Source: Pseudomonas sp. LP_7_YM
GTDB lineage: Bacteria > Pseudomonadota > Gammaproteobacteria > Pseudomonadales > Pseudomonadaceae
Assembly (NCBI RefSeq): GCF_004364435.1
Contig: NZ_SOCT01000007.1
Location: forward strand, 62,001 to 126,000
Length of the DNA: 64,000 nucleotides
Reading direction: 5' to 3'
Made by a program: the position numbers and the translations under genes. The notes beneath the pieces were generated by a model. It ran no database searches. It was given only the letters and a program-made list of their open reading frames with translations, and was not told the origin of the DNA. Each line of letters begins with the position of its first letter. The stretch's first letter is position 1. Positions 1 to 8,247 of the stretch are shown in pieces.

Positions 1-2468
1 GTTCCAACCTTGAAAGCCTGAATGAAGACGAGCTGCTGCCGGTGGCTCGTGCTTTCAACCAGTTCCTCAACCTGGCCAACATCGCCGAGCAATATCAACT
101 GATCCATCGACGCGATGACAGCAAACCGCAGCCTTTCGAGTCGCGGGTACTCCCCGAATTGCTGGAGCGTTTGAAGCAGGCCGGACAGTCAACTGAGGCC
201 CTGGCGCAGCAATTGGGCGAGCTGGAAATCGAGTTGGTGCTGACTGCGCACCCTACTGAAGTGGCGCGTCGCACGCTGATTCAGAAGTACGACGCCATCG
301 CCGCGCAACTCGCCGCTCTCGATCATCGAGACCTGAATCGCCAGGAGCGTGAACAGATCACCGAGCGGCTGCAGCGGCTGATCGCTGAAGCCTGGCATAC
401 CGAGGAAATTCGACGTGTTCGTCCCACTCCGGTGGACGAGGCGAAGTGGGGCTTTGCGGTCATTGAAAACTCGCTGTGGCAGGCAGTCCCCAACTACCTG
501 CGCAAAGCCGATCATGCGCTGCATGCCGCCACCGGCCTGCACCTGCCCTTGCACGCTGCACCGATTCGCTTTGCCTCCTGGATGGGCGGGGACCGCGACG
601 GCAACCCCAATGTGACAGCTGCCGTCACCTGCGAAGTGCTGTTGCTGGCGCGCTGGATGGCTGCGGATCTTTACCTGCGCGATGTCGATCAACTGGCGGC
701 CGAGCTGTCAATGCAGCAGGCAAGCCCTGCGTTGCTGGCGGTGGCCGGTGACAGCGTCGAGCCTTATCGCAGCGTGCTGAAACGACTGCGTGAGCGTCTG
801 CGGGCCACGCGCAACTGGGCCCATGCCTCCTTGAGCGTCACCCAGCCTGCACCGCAAGACGTCTTGAACAATAACGAGGAGTTGCTTGAACCTCTACAGT
901 TATGTTTCCAGTCATTACACGAGTGCGGCATGGGCGTGATCGCCGACGGCCCGCTACTCGACTGCCTGCGTCGGGCCGTCACCTTTGGCCTGTTTCTGGT
1001 CAAGCTCGATGTTCGCCAGGATTCGACTCGCCACCGTGCTGCGATGAGCGAGATCACCGAATACCTGGGACTTAGCCGCTACGACGAGTGGGACGAAGGG
1101 GCGCGTATCGAGTTCCTGTTGCGTGAACTGGACAACAGACGCCCACTCCTGCCTGCCTATTTCGAACCGGCCGAAGACACTGCTGAAGTGCTGGCGACCT
1201 GCCGTGTGGTAGCCGCTGCGCCTGCGGCTTCGCTTGGCTCTTACGTGATCTCCATGGCCGGTGCGGCGTCCGATGTGCTGGCTGTGCAACTGCTGCTCAA
1301 AGAGGCTGGCCTGCAGCGGCCCATGCGCGTCGTGCCGCTGTTCGAGACCCTCGCTGACCTGGATAACGCCGGGCCTGTGATCGAGAAGCTGCTGAGCCTT
1401 CCCGGCTATCGCGCGGGGCTCCACGGCCCGCAAGAGGTCATGATCGGCTATTCCGACTCGGCCAAGGACGCTGGCACTACTGCGGCGGCCTGGGCGCAGT
1501 ATCGCGCTCAGGAGAACCTGGTGGACATCTGCCGCGCCCAGCAAGTCGAACTGTTGTTGTTCCACGGCCGGGGCGGAACCGTTGGACGCGGTGGTGGACC
1601 TGCCCATGCGGCGATTCTGTCGCAACCACCGGGGTCGGTCGCCGGGCGTTTGCGCACCACCGAACAGGGCGAGATGATCCGCTTCAAATTCGGCTTGCCG
1701 GACATCGCCGAGCAGAACCTCAATCTGTACCTGGCCGCTGTACTGGAGGCGACCCTTCAGCCGCCACCCCCACCTGAGCCAGCATGGCGGCAAATGATGG
1801 ATGACCTGGCCGCAGATGGCGTGAGTGCCTACCGCGCGGTCGTGCGGGAAAACCCTGAGTTCGTCGAATACTTTCGGCAGGCCACCCCCGAACAGGAGTT
1901 GGGACGCTTGCCGCTGGGCAGTCGTCCGGCCAAGCGTCGCGAAGGCGGCGTCGAAAGCCTGCGCGCGATTCCCTGGATCTTCGCCTGGACCCAGACACGC
2001 CTGATGCTGCCGGCCTGGCTTGGCTGGGAAAACGCCCTGAACAAGGCCCTTGAACGCGGGCAGGGCGAGCTTTTGGGACAGATGCGTGAACGTTGGCCGT
2101 TCTTCCGCACACGTATCGACATGCTGGAAATGGTGCTCGCCAAAGCCGACAGCGATATCGCGCAACTTTATGACGAACGTCTGGTTGAGCCGCAATTGCT
2201 GCAGTTAGGTGCACATTTACGCGACCTATTGTCGCAGGCGTGCGACGTGGTGCTGGGTCTCACCGGTCAGTCGCAGTTGCTGGCCCACAGTCCCGAAACG
2301 CTCAAGTTCATCAGCCTGCGTAACACCTATCTGGATCCGCTTCATCTATTGCAGGCCGAGCTTCTGGCCCGGTCCCGCAGTCATGAGGCCAGTCTGGACA
2401 GTCCTTTGGTACAGGCTCTGCTAGTGTCTGTGGCAGGCATTGCCGCCGGTTTACGCAATACCGGCTGA
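1..2468 (+). CDS. ppc: Phosphoenolpyruvate carboxylase, 5' end missing
   Basis: PEP carboxylase adds bicarbonate to PEP to make oxaloacetate, the main refill of the TCA cycle. The open frame runs in from the left edge (first full codon at base 3), giving 821 visible residues. The family is about 880 long, so roughly 55-60 N-terminal residues lie outside the window. The catalytic His motif TAHPTE is near bases 246-263. The glycine-rich block HGRGGTVGRGGGPAHAAI is near 1563-1616. The protein ends in RNTG, the usual PEPC C-terminus. The in-frame GTG at 42 is internal, because homologous sequence continues upstream of it. Identity is certain; only the start is missing. Confidence 0.97.
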   Translation, partial: SNLESLNEDELLPVARAFNQFLNLANIAEQYQLIHRRDDSKPQPFESRVLPELLERLKQAGQSTEALAQQLGELEIELVLTAHPTEVARRTLIQKYDAIAAQLAALDHRDLNRQEREQITERLQRLIAEAWHTEEIRRVRPTPVDEAKWGFAVIENSLWQAVPNYLRKADHALHAATGLHLPLHAAPIRFASWMGGDRDGNPNVTAAVTCEVLLLARWMAADLYLRDVDQLAAELSMQQASPALLAVAGDSVEPYRSVLKRLRERLRATRNWAHASLSVTQPAPQDVLNNNEELLEPLQLCFQSLHECGMGVIADGPLLDCLRRAVTFGLFLVKLDVRQDSTRHRAAMSEITEYLGLSRYDEWDEGARIEFLLRELDNRRPLLPAYFEPAEDTAEVLATCRVVAAAPAASLGSYVISMAGAASDVLAVQLLLKEAGLQRPMRVVPLFETLADLDNAGPVIEKLLSLPGYRAGLHGPQEVMIGYSDSAKDAGTTAAAWAQYRAQENLVDICRAQQVELLLFHGRGGTVGRGGGPAHAAILSQPPGSVAGRLRTTEQGEMIRFKFGLPDIAEQNLNLYLAAVLEATLQPPPPPEPAWRQMMDDLAADGVSAYRAVVRENPEFVEYFRQATPEQELGRLPLGSRPAKRREGGVESLRAIPWIFAWTQTRLMLPAWLGWENALNKALERGQGELLGQMRERWPFFRTRIDMLEMVLAKADSDIAQLYDERLVEPQLLQLGAHLRDLLSQACDVVLGLTGQSQLLAHSPETLKFISLRNTYLDPLHLLQAELLARSRSHEASLDSPLVQALLVSVAGIAAGLRNTG

Positions 2469-2753
2469 TACGACTGTTGCGCCGCAAGTGGGGGTAATGG
2501 CTCTCATCGCGCGGCGCATGGCCGACCGGCAACGCGATGTCCCGCTAAAGTTGCAGGGCCTCGCAGCGAAGTATTGATCGACAGCAAGTGACTGGTTTTT
2601 CGCGGGTTGCTGCGACTTTTGGCGTCTTGTGCGGCATGAATCGGCTGTGTATCTTGATCAGCCTTTGGCCGTTTGGTCAGTTCATTTTTTACGCGATTGG
2701 CCCCATTCAGGCGAATCCGACGAAATTTCTATAAAAAATTGAGGAGCATAACA
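2469..2753. other. ppc-adk intergenic region
   Basis: These 285 bases separate ppc from adk. I see no coding potential, no canonical terminator for ppc and no clear -35/-10 pair. The adk promoter probably lies in the AT-richer second half (about 2640-2740), just before the ribosome binding site GAGGAG at 2741-2746. Confidence 0.4.
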
Positions 2754-3401
2754 ATGCGCGTGATTCTGCTGGGAGCTCCCGGGGCCGGTAAAGGTACTCA
2801 GGCGAAGTTCATCACCGAGAAGTTCGGCATTCCGCAAATCTCCACTGGCGACATGCTGCGTGCGGCGGTCAAGGCCGGCACAGAGCTGGGCTTGAAAGCC
2901 AAAAGCGTGATGGACAGCGGTGGTCTGGTATCCGACGACCTGATCATTGGGCTGATCAAGGACCGCCTGTCGCAGCCTGACTGTGCCAATGGTTGTCTGT
3001 TCGACGGCTTTCCCCGCACCATTCCTCAGGCTGAAGCCCTGAAGAACGCTGGCCTGGCAATCGATCACGTGATCGAGATCAACGTCGACGACGAAGAGAT
3101 CGTTCAGCGTATTTCCGGTCGTCGTGTTCACGAAGGTTCGGGCCGCGTCTATCACGTTGTCTACAACCCGCCGAAAGTTGAGGGTGTGGACGATGTGACC
3201 GGCGAGCCGCTGGTGCAGCGCAAGGACGATGTGGAGGCCACCGTGCGCCATCGTCTGTCGGTCTATCATTCGCAGACCAAGCCGCTGGTGGCGTTCTACC
3301 AGAAGCTGCAGGAACAGGACGGCACACCCACGTACAGCCATATCGAGGGCCTGGGCTCGGTAGAGTCGATCACCGGCAAGGTGCTCGCAGCACTGAGCTG
3401 A
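2754..3401 (+). CDS. adk: Adenylate kinase
   Basis: Adenylate kinase interconverts ATP + AMP and two ADP in the cytosol. The 215-residue product has the P-loop GAPGAGKGTQ at residues 7-16, the AMP-site motif FDGFPRT, and a long LID (RISGRRVHEGSGRVYH) without zinc cysteines, as usual in proteobacteria. The frame is open further upstream to 2673, but the ATG at 2754 is chosen because GAGGAG lies 7 bases before it and the family N-terminus MRVILLGAPG starts there. It sits between ppc and tsaB, the usual Pseudomonas order. Confidence 0.97.
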   Translation: MRVILLGAPGAGKGTQAKFITEKFGIPQISTGDMLRAAVKAGTELGLKAKSVMDSGGLVSDDLIIGLIKDRLSQPDCANGCLFDGFPRTIPQAEALKNAGLAIDHVIEINVDDEEIVQRISGRRVHEGSGRVYHVVYNPPKVEGVDDVTGEPLVQRKDDVEATVRHRLSVYHSQTKPLVAFYQKLQEQDGTPTYSHIEGLGSVESITGKVLAALS

Positions 3402-3416
3402 GCCAGGTGCCATATG

Positions 3417-3460
3417 CAACGAACGACGGCCCGCTTGTGGGTCGTTGTTGTTTATAATGC
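3417..3460 (+). terminator. Probable adk terminator overlapping tsaB promoter
   Basis: A bulged stem forms between CAACGAACGAC-GG-CCC (3417-3432) and GGGTCGTTGTTG (3439-3450), followed by TTTATAATGC. The same TATAAT (3453-3458) is a perfect -10 hexamer about 48 bases before the tsaB ATG, but no good -35 sits 16-18 bases upstream of it. Terminator and promoter roles are both inferred. Confidence 0.5.
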
Positions 3461-3505
3461 GGCCCTTTTTTGCACTCCCTCATTCGCATAACCGTGGAAA
3501 CCTCG

Positions 3506-4180
3506 ATGACGACCTTGCTGGCCCTGGACACTGCCACTGAAGCCTGCTCAGTCGCTTTGCTGCATGACGGCAAAGTGCTGACTCACTACGAGGTGATCCC
3601 GCGTCTGCACGCGCAGAAACTCTTGCCCATGATCAAGGACTTGCTTGCCGAAGCAGGGATCGGCCTGTCGGCGCTGGATGCGATTGCATTCGGTCGCGGC
3701 CCGGGTGCGTTTACCGGGGTGCGCATTGCTATCGGCGTGGTTCAGGGGCTGGCGTTCGGCCTGGATCGGCCGGTGTTGCCGGTGTCCAACCTGGCGGTTC
3801 TGGCCCAGCGTGCGTTTCGCGAGCACGGCGTCAGGCAGGTGGCTGCTGCCATTGATGCCCGTATGGACGAGGTGTACTGGGGCTGCTATCGCGAGGCAGC
3901 CGGGGAAATGGGGCTTGTGGGCGCGGAAGCCGTGATGCCGCCGGAGCAGGCCGCGCTTGCAGGTAATGCTTGCGGGCAATGGTTCGGAGCCGGTACGGGC
4001 TGGGGCTACGCCGACCGTATTGCGGTGAACCTGTCCGGTCACGACGCGACCCTGCTGCCCCATGCGCAGGATCTGCTGACGCTTGGTACTTTCGCTTGGA
4101 ATCGCGGCGAGGCGGTGGTGGCGGACGATGCCCAGCCGGTGTATCTGCGCGATAAGGTCGCAACCCCCAAGGCGCGCTGA
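3506..4180 (+). CDS. tsaB: tRNA t6A synthesis protein TsaB
   Basis: TsaB (YeaZ) is the non-catalytic partner of TsaD in the complex that puts threonylcarbamoyl on A37 of ANN-decoding tRNAs. The 224-residue product has the ASKHA-type N-terminus LALDTATEACSVAL and the family motif GRGPGAFTGVRIAIG near residue 65. The upstream frame reaches 3470, but ATG 3506 gives the family start MTTLLALDTA. TcdA at 17.5 kb acts on the same modification downstream. Confidence 0.93.
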   Translation: MTTLLALDTATEACSVALLHDGKVLTHYEVIPRLHAQKLLPMIKDLLAEAGIGLSALDAIAFGRGPGAFTGVRIAIGVVQGLAFGLDRPVLPVSNLAVLAQRAFREHGVRQVAAAIDARMDEVYWGCYREAAGEMGLVGAEAVMPPEQAALAGNACGQWFGAGTGWGYADRIAVNLSGHDATLLPHAQDLLTLGTFAWNRGEAVVADDAQPVYLRDKVATPKAR

Positions 4181-4473
4181 AGCTATAACTGCCAGCGACA
4201 GTGCAGGAATAGATTGGCGACATGCGGACAGGCAAGGCAGACGTCGACTGACTTGCTGAATCGACCAGCAAGTTGGCCCTTTAAGGTTGATTTCAATACG
4301 GCCCCTGATTGCGACACAAGTCACAGTACTCACTACCGTTGGGCGATAACCTTCGATTTTTTTTACCGCTGCTCTAACATTCGGTAATAACTGTGGTCTA
4401 GTAATCGTTCACAAACTTGCTTCACTGCATTCGTGTAGTTACATTGCCGCTATAAGACGCCGAGTAAGCATCG
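4181..4473. other. Intergenic region upstream of the 97-residue gene
   Basis: No ORF is supportable in these 293 bases. A perfect 7-bp hairpin CTTGCTG/CAGCAAG (4252-4272) lies about 70 bases after tsaB and may end or pause transcription, though no T-run follows. Its second half is AT-rich with a TATAAG hexamer at 4451-4456, 17 bases before the next ATG. This could be a -10 box, but I see no matching -35. Confidence 0.35.
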
Positions 4474-4767
4474 ATGCGTATCACCGGTCCTTCACAACGT
4501 TCGTATCCGATCAAGCGCAAGCCACGCAAAGGCTCGGCGACGATCGATAACGCTTCCGAAGAAGTGATCGACGACGTAATCGAAGTGGTGCCACAGACTG
4601 CTCGCCGTCAAACCGGCAGCACGGCCAATGTGCCGGCCCGCCAGCAGGACATCATCTTCCCGCGCGCCATGAGTTCGCGGGTTGCCCACGCGCTTAGCAG
4701 CTATCTGACGACGTCCACCTTCGTCGATTGGGATCTTGAAGTCTCTGGGCTCGATTTACACGTTTGA
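4474..4767 (+). CDS. Small protein of unknown function
   Basis: This 97-residue protein is not assigned to a named family. The first 20 residues are strongly basic (RSYPIKRKPRKG), residues 24-40 are acidic (EEVIDDVIEVV), and the tail has the pattern RVAHALSSYLTT...DWDLEVSGLDLHV. Similar tails (AL-SY ... GLDLY/H) occur in unnamed small Pseudomonas proteins, as I recall. There is no signal peptide or membrane segment. Its TGA overlaps the TTG start of the DUF72 gene (TTGA at 4764-4767), so the two are probably translationally coupled. Confidence 0.75.
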   Translation: MRITGPSQRSYPIKRKPRKGSATIDNASEEVIDDVIEVVPQTARRQTGSTANVPARQQDIIFPRAMSSRVAHALSSYLTTSTFVDWDLEVSGLDLHV

Positions 4768-5636
4768 ATATCGCCAACCCCCCTTATTACATCGGTTGCC
4801 CGTCCTGGAGTGAAAACGCCTGGCGTCAGTCGCTGTATCCGCCAGAAGCGCGCGCGACCGACTTCCTTGAGCTGTATGCCCAGGTGTTCAACGCCGTTGA
4901 AGGCAACACCACGTTCTACGCACGCCCCAAAGACACCACCATAGAGCGCTGGGCGCAGGTCTTGCCCGAGCATTTTCGCCTCACCGCCAAGTTTCCCGGT
5001 GACATCAGCCACGCTGGCGACCTGCGCGAGCACCTGAGCGCAGCCGAGGACTTTCTGCAATTGCTGGCACCCCTTGGCGCGAGGGTTCAGCCCTTGTGGC
5101 TGCAATTGCCCGCGAGCTTCTCGCCCAACCGGATTGGCGAGTTGCGCACCTTCCTCGATGCGCTGGAGGGCCGGGCGCTGGCAGTGGAGGTGCGCCATAT
5201 GGGGTTTTTCGACAAGGGCGAGGGCGAGCGTTTGCTCAATCGTCTGTTGCTGGATCGGGGCGTCGAGCGCATTTGCCTGGATTCCAGACCGCTGTTCAGT
5301 TGCGTCTCCAGCGATCCGGCTGTCTTGGACGCGCAATCGAAGAAACCGAAAGTCCCCGTCCGTCCCGCTGCGCTGACGCAGTTTCCGCAGGTGCGCTTCA
5401 TTGGCCGCCCGGAGCTTGAAGCAAATGACGGCTTTGTCGAGCAGTGGGCCATCAAGGTGGCTGGCTGGATCGAAGAAGGTCGCACGCCCTATGTCTTTCT
5501 GCACACGCCAGACAATATCCAGGCCCCTGAGCTGGCCCGGCGATTCCATCGGCAGTTGATGACCTTGTTGCCGGGCCTGCCTGACTTGCCGGCGCTGGAG
5601 CGTGGGCCGGAAGTGGAGCAACTCGGGCTGCTGTGA
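4764..5636 (+). CDS. DUF72 (YecE-like) protein
   Basis: This is a 290-residue DUF72/YecE family protein, a TIM-barrel-like family of unknown biochemical role. Family features visible: N-terminal YYIGCPSWSENAW, the block FNAVEGNTTFYARP, RLTAKFPGDISH, VEVRHMGFF and the C-terminal PYVFLHTPDN. The start is TTG at 4764, overlapping the stop of the upstream gene by four bases. No ATG exists in frame near the N-terminus and the conserved YIGCPSW begins at residue 8, so the TTG is well supported. Function is unknown. Confidence 0.88.
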   Translation: MNIANPPYYIGCPSWSENAWRQSLYPPEARATDFLELYAQVFNAVEGNTTFYARPKDTTIERWAQVLPEHFRLTAKFPGDISHAGDLREHLSAAEDFLQLLAPLGARVQPLWLQLPASFSPNRIGELRTFLDALEGRALAVEVRHMGFFDKGEGERLLNRLLLDRGVERICLDSRPLFSCVSSDPAVLDAQSKKPKVPVRPAALTQFPQVRFIGRPELEANDGFVEQWAIKVAGWIEEGRTPYVFLHTPDNIQAPELARRFHRQLMTLLPGLPDLPALERGPEVEQLGLL

Positions 5637-5838
5637 TGTCGATTAGGGACACACCCTGTTCCTCATGACGGAAACCGTGCCCTTATGCGCGGTTTGACCT
5701 TGTTACTGGCATTGCTTTAATCAGCGCAGGCCTGGCCGCCTGATGTAGCGCTCAGTAGCAGCTTTCTCTCCAGTTGCCCCTTGGCGGTGGCCTATGCCCT
5801 GTTTGATACCCATCAGCGTGGTGGGTCATGCCCAGGTA
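5637..5838. other. Intergenic region with a signal-peptide-like relic
   Basis: No intact gene lies in these 202 bases. On the plus strand an ATG at 5685 reads MRGLTLLLALL, then TAA at 5718, then SAQAWPPD in the same frame. This looks like a secretory signal peptide with a cleavage site after AQA, broken by one stop codon. There is no good ribosome binding site and nothing recognisable follows. It may be a decayed gene start or chance. Confidence 0.25.
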
Positions 5839-6468
5839 TCAGGCGGCGATACGCAGGTTCTGCAACACGATTGGCCGCGCCCAGCCATTGTCGAATTCCA
5901 GGTTTCGCTGCTGTTCGGTCATTTCATCAGCGCTGTAAGGCGTGGCGGGTTTGTCGGCCAAGTCCCATTCGAGCTCGGCGATTGGCAGGAACAGAGGGCG
6001 CGGCTGAGGGCCGGGGCCTGGCTCGACGCTGTCGTCGTAAGGGTTGAGCACCGTCGGGCGGACCCAGCTGCTGTCGAATTCCAGATTGCGTTGCTGCGCG
6101 ATCAGTGCGCTGGCGCTGAAGGGCAGCGCAGGCTTGTCCGCCAGATTCCATTCGAATTCGGCGATTGGCAGAAACAGAGGCTCTGGCGGCGCGACCTCTT
6201 TGTCTTGCACCGGGAATTCGCGCTGCTCGACAATTTTGCCAAGGGTGGTGGCGCCAGCGACGGGCTCGTCGGTCAAACTGTCGGCTGTAACCGTCGGGCT
6301 GTACTCAGGGGCGGTGCCAGCGTTGTCGTCTACCTGCTGGGCCATCGCCCGGGCAAACGCATCCTGCCAGAGCTGCGTGACGCCGCTCAGGGTTTGGGTA
6401 TTGCGTACGCTGTAATCGCCTGCGTACGTCAAATAGCCTATCGAGGATGTTTGCTGAATGTCTGACAT
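5839..6468 (-). CDS. Unknown protein with a 45-residue internal duplication
   Basis: I do not recognise this 209-residue protein. Residues 1-45 form a helical-looking head with YLTYAGDYS and LWQDAFARAMAQQ; 46-95 is a low-complexity acidic linker. Two copies of a 45-residue unit follow, at 97-141 and 158-202. They match at 32 of 45 positions: PLFLPIAE-EW-LADKPA-P-SA ... QQRNLEFD--W-RP-VL. A proline/glycine linker (EPGPGPQPR) separates them. No signal peptide or membrane segment is visible. It is divergent from rsmJ, whose ATG is 98 bases away, so the two share a promoter region. Confidence 0.7.
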   Translation of the reverse strand: MSDIQQTSSIGYLTYAGDYSVRNTQTLSGVTQLWQDAFARAMAQQVDDNAGTAPEYSPTVTADSLTDEPVAGATTLGKIVEQREFPVQDKEVAPPEPLFLPIAEFEWNLADKPALPFSASALIAQQRNLEFDSSWVRPTVLNPYDDSVEPGPGPQPRPLFLPIAELEWDLADKPATPYSADEMTEQQRNLEFDNGWARPIVLQNLRIAA

Positions 6469-6565
6469 AAGCGCTCAGTACATGCCGTGGGTCTGGCAAA
6501 ATGCCGGATACTTCGTTATCGGCAGATGTTGCCAATCATTAAGAAATTTAGAACGTGTGGACACC

Positions 6566-7348
6566 ATGAGTGAGCAGCAAGCGGGCAGCCGCATCCGGGT
6601 AGAAACCCTGACGTCAGAGGGACAGGAGAAAGCGCTGCAATGGGCTGCGCGTCTGGGCTTGCCGCTCGATGATGCCGAAGCCGATTTTGCCCTGCAGGTC
6701 AGTGGCGACGGTCTGCAATTGCAGCAGCTAGGTGAAGATGCGCCGGGGCCGGTCCGGGTGAATTTCGTTGAAGGCAAGGCGGCCCATCGGCGGCTGTTCG
6801 GCGGGGGCAGCGGGCAGATGATCGCCAAGGCGGTCGGCGTTCAACCCGGTGTTCGTCCGCGGGTGCTGGATGCGACGGCGGGCCTGGGCAAGGACGCATT
6901 CGTTCTGGCGAGCCTGGGCTGCGAAATGAGTCTGATCGAACGTCAGCCGATCATTGCCGCATTGCTCGAAGACGGGTTGGCGCGTGGTGCTCAGGACCTG
7001 GACGTGGGCGGGATCATTGGTCAGATGCGCCTGCTGACCGGCAACTCGATCGACCTGATTCGCCAGTGGGAAGGTGAACCGCCGCAAGTGATTTACCTCG
7101 ATCCGATGTTCCCCCATCGCGAGAAAACCGCATTGGTGAAGAAGGAAATGCGCCTGTTCAGGCCCTTGGTGGGTGACGACATGGACGCGCCAGCGCTGCT
7201 TGAAGCGGCGCTGGCGCTGGCTACCCATCGTGTGGTGGTCAAACGCCCGCGCAAGGCACCGTGCATCGAAGGCGTGAAACCCGGCTATGCGCTGGACGGC
7301 AAGTCAAGCCGCTATGACATCTATCCGAAGAAGGCGTTGAAAACCTAG
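6566..7348 (+). CDS. rsmJ: 16S rRNA (guanine1516-N2)-methyltransferase
   Basis: RsmJ (YhiQ) methylates G1516 of 16S rRNA with S-adenosylmethionine. The 260-residue product has the SAM-binding motif VLDATAGLGKDAFVLASLG near residues 94-112, the family segment IYLDPMFPHREKTALVKKEMR and the C-terminal VVVKRPRKAP. The open frame extends upstream to 6458, overlapping the divergent gene. ATG 6566 gives the normal family length. The upstream region is AT-rich (6525-6560), consistent with a promoter there. Confidence 0.92.
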   Translation: MSEQQAGSRIRVETLTSEGQEKALQWAARLGLPLDDAEADFALQVSGDGLQLQQLGEDAPGPVRVNFVEGKAAHRRLFGGGSGQMIAKAVGVQPGVRPRVLDATAGLGKDAFVLASLGCEMSLIERQPIIAALLEDGLARGAQDLDVGGIIGQMRLLTGNSIDLIRQWEGEPPQVIYLDPMFPHREKTALVKKEMRLFRPLVGDDMDAPALLEAALALATHRVVVKRPRKAPCIEGVKPGYALDGKSSRYDIYPKKALKT

Positions 7349-7611
7349 ATTTGAAGTCGCTGCCGACCCTGTAGCAGCACGGTTTGGCCGCAGTGGCGAT
7401 TGCGATAATCCTGCCGACATGCCGTGCGGCTGTAGAAAATTGGCACTCACGCGGCCGGTTGCAGGCCTGTTGAGTGCCGCCGCCTTTCTACTCACTGAAC
7501 AGACTGATTGTCTGGCTTCACTGTCCCGGGGATTTCTCCTATAGTCCCGGCCGCCAGCTCCCGCTGCTCAAGCACCATCCGTGTCAAGGTCGTTTCAGGC
7601 GATAGAAGTCC
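7349..7611. other. rsmJ-DUF4337 intergenic region with a two-tier hairpin
   Basis: No gene is seen in these 263 bases. GGCACTCA (7442-7449) pairs perfectly with TGAGTGCC (7471-7478), and an inner GGCC/GGCC pair adds a second tier. No T-run follows, so a terminator role is uncertain. TATAGT at 7540-7545 could be a -10 for the downstream gene, 66 bases before its ATG, but no convincing -35 was found. Confidence 0.35.
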
Positions 7612-8178
7612 ATGTCCGAGTCTTTCGAAGTTCCCAGCCCCCATGAACACCATGTCGAACACGCGCATGCCACGGGCGACCGATTTGCCGGAAGGATCGC
7701 AGTGATGACGGCTATCATGGCCACCGTCGGTGCCTTGCTTAGTTATCAAGCCGGCTCGACCGAGAGCGAGGCGGCGATGGACAAGAACAACGCGGCGATC
7801 AAGAAGACTGAGGCATCCAATCAATGGAACTACTATCAGGCCAAGTCCAGTCGCGAGAACCTTGCGGACCTGGCCAGCCATATCCCCGGTCTGGATGCGG
7901 TGCATTACACCGAGCAGGTGCAGCGCTACAAGGTGGACAAGGAAGCGGCCCGCGCCAAGGCTGAAGCCCTTGAGGTCGAGGCGAAGGTGTGGGACGAGAA
8001 ATCCGAGCAGGTGCTCCATTCCCATCACCGCTGGGCGCAAGCGATGATGGCGATTCAGATGGCGATTTCCCTGGCTGCGATTACCCTGCTCACCCGCAAG
8101 GAGTGGCTGCAAAAGGTGTCCATTGGCGCGGGCGGGGTGAGTGTCCTGTTGGGCGTGATGGCCTGGTTAAATCTTTGA
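7612..8178 (+). CDS. DUF4337 membrane protein
   Basis: This 188-residue protein matches the DUF4337 family, of unknown function. The N-terminus is histidine-rich (HEHHVEHAHATGD, residues 11-23). A first membrane segment follows at about 27-45. Residues 50-140 are a charged helical region likely to form a coiled coil, with NNAAIKKTEASNQWNYYQAKS and many Glu/Lys/Ala. Two further membrane segments lie at about 141-160 and 169-188. The layout suggests an inner-membrane protein with a helical hairpin domain. ATG 7612 starts at the family N-terminus. It is followed by a strong terminator. Confidence 0.85.
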   Translation: MSESFEVPSPHEHHVEHAHATGDRFAGRIAVMTAIMATVGALLSYQAGSTESEAAMDKNNAAIKKTEASNQWNYYQAKSSRENLADLASHIPGLDAVHYTEQVQRYKVDKEAARAKAEALEVEAKVWDEKSEQVLHSHHRWAQAMMAIQMAISLAAITLLTRKEWLQKVSIGAGGVSVLLGVMAWLNL

Positions 8179-8190
8179 CAGGCTGCAACG

Positions 8191-8226
8191 AAAAGCCCCG
8201 GCGTTTTGAGCGCCGGGGCTTTTTTC
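8191..8226. terminator. Bidirectional Rho-independent terminator
   Basis: A perfect stem AAAAGCCCCGGCG / CGCCGGGGCTTTT with a 7-base loop, flanked by A-run and T-run, lies between two convergent genes. It should end transcription from both sides. Confidence 0.93.
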
Positions 8227-8247
8227 GTTTCGGTTGAGGCGATGGGT

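Noticed and set aside
954..2195. 413-codon open frame antisense to ppc
   Set aside because: High-GC third positions keep the opposite strand open. The product has no recognisable domain and ppc is certain.
5794..6465. 223-codon open frame antisense to the duplicated unknown gene
   Set aside because: I considered it because neither strand has a named product. The minus-strand reading has a clean protein-level duplication with conservative substitutions and an ATG start in a divergent promoter setting, so it is preferred.
7441..7465. RpoN (sigma-54) promoter suggested by TGGCAC ... TTGCA
   Set aside because: The GG and GC elements are about 19 bases apart instead of 12.
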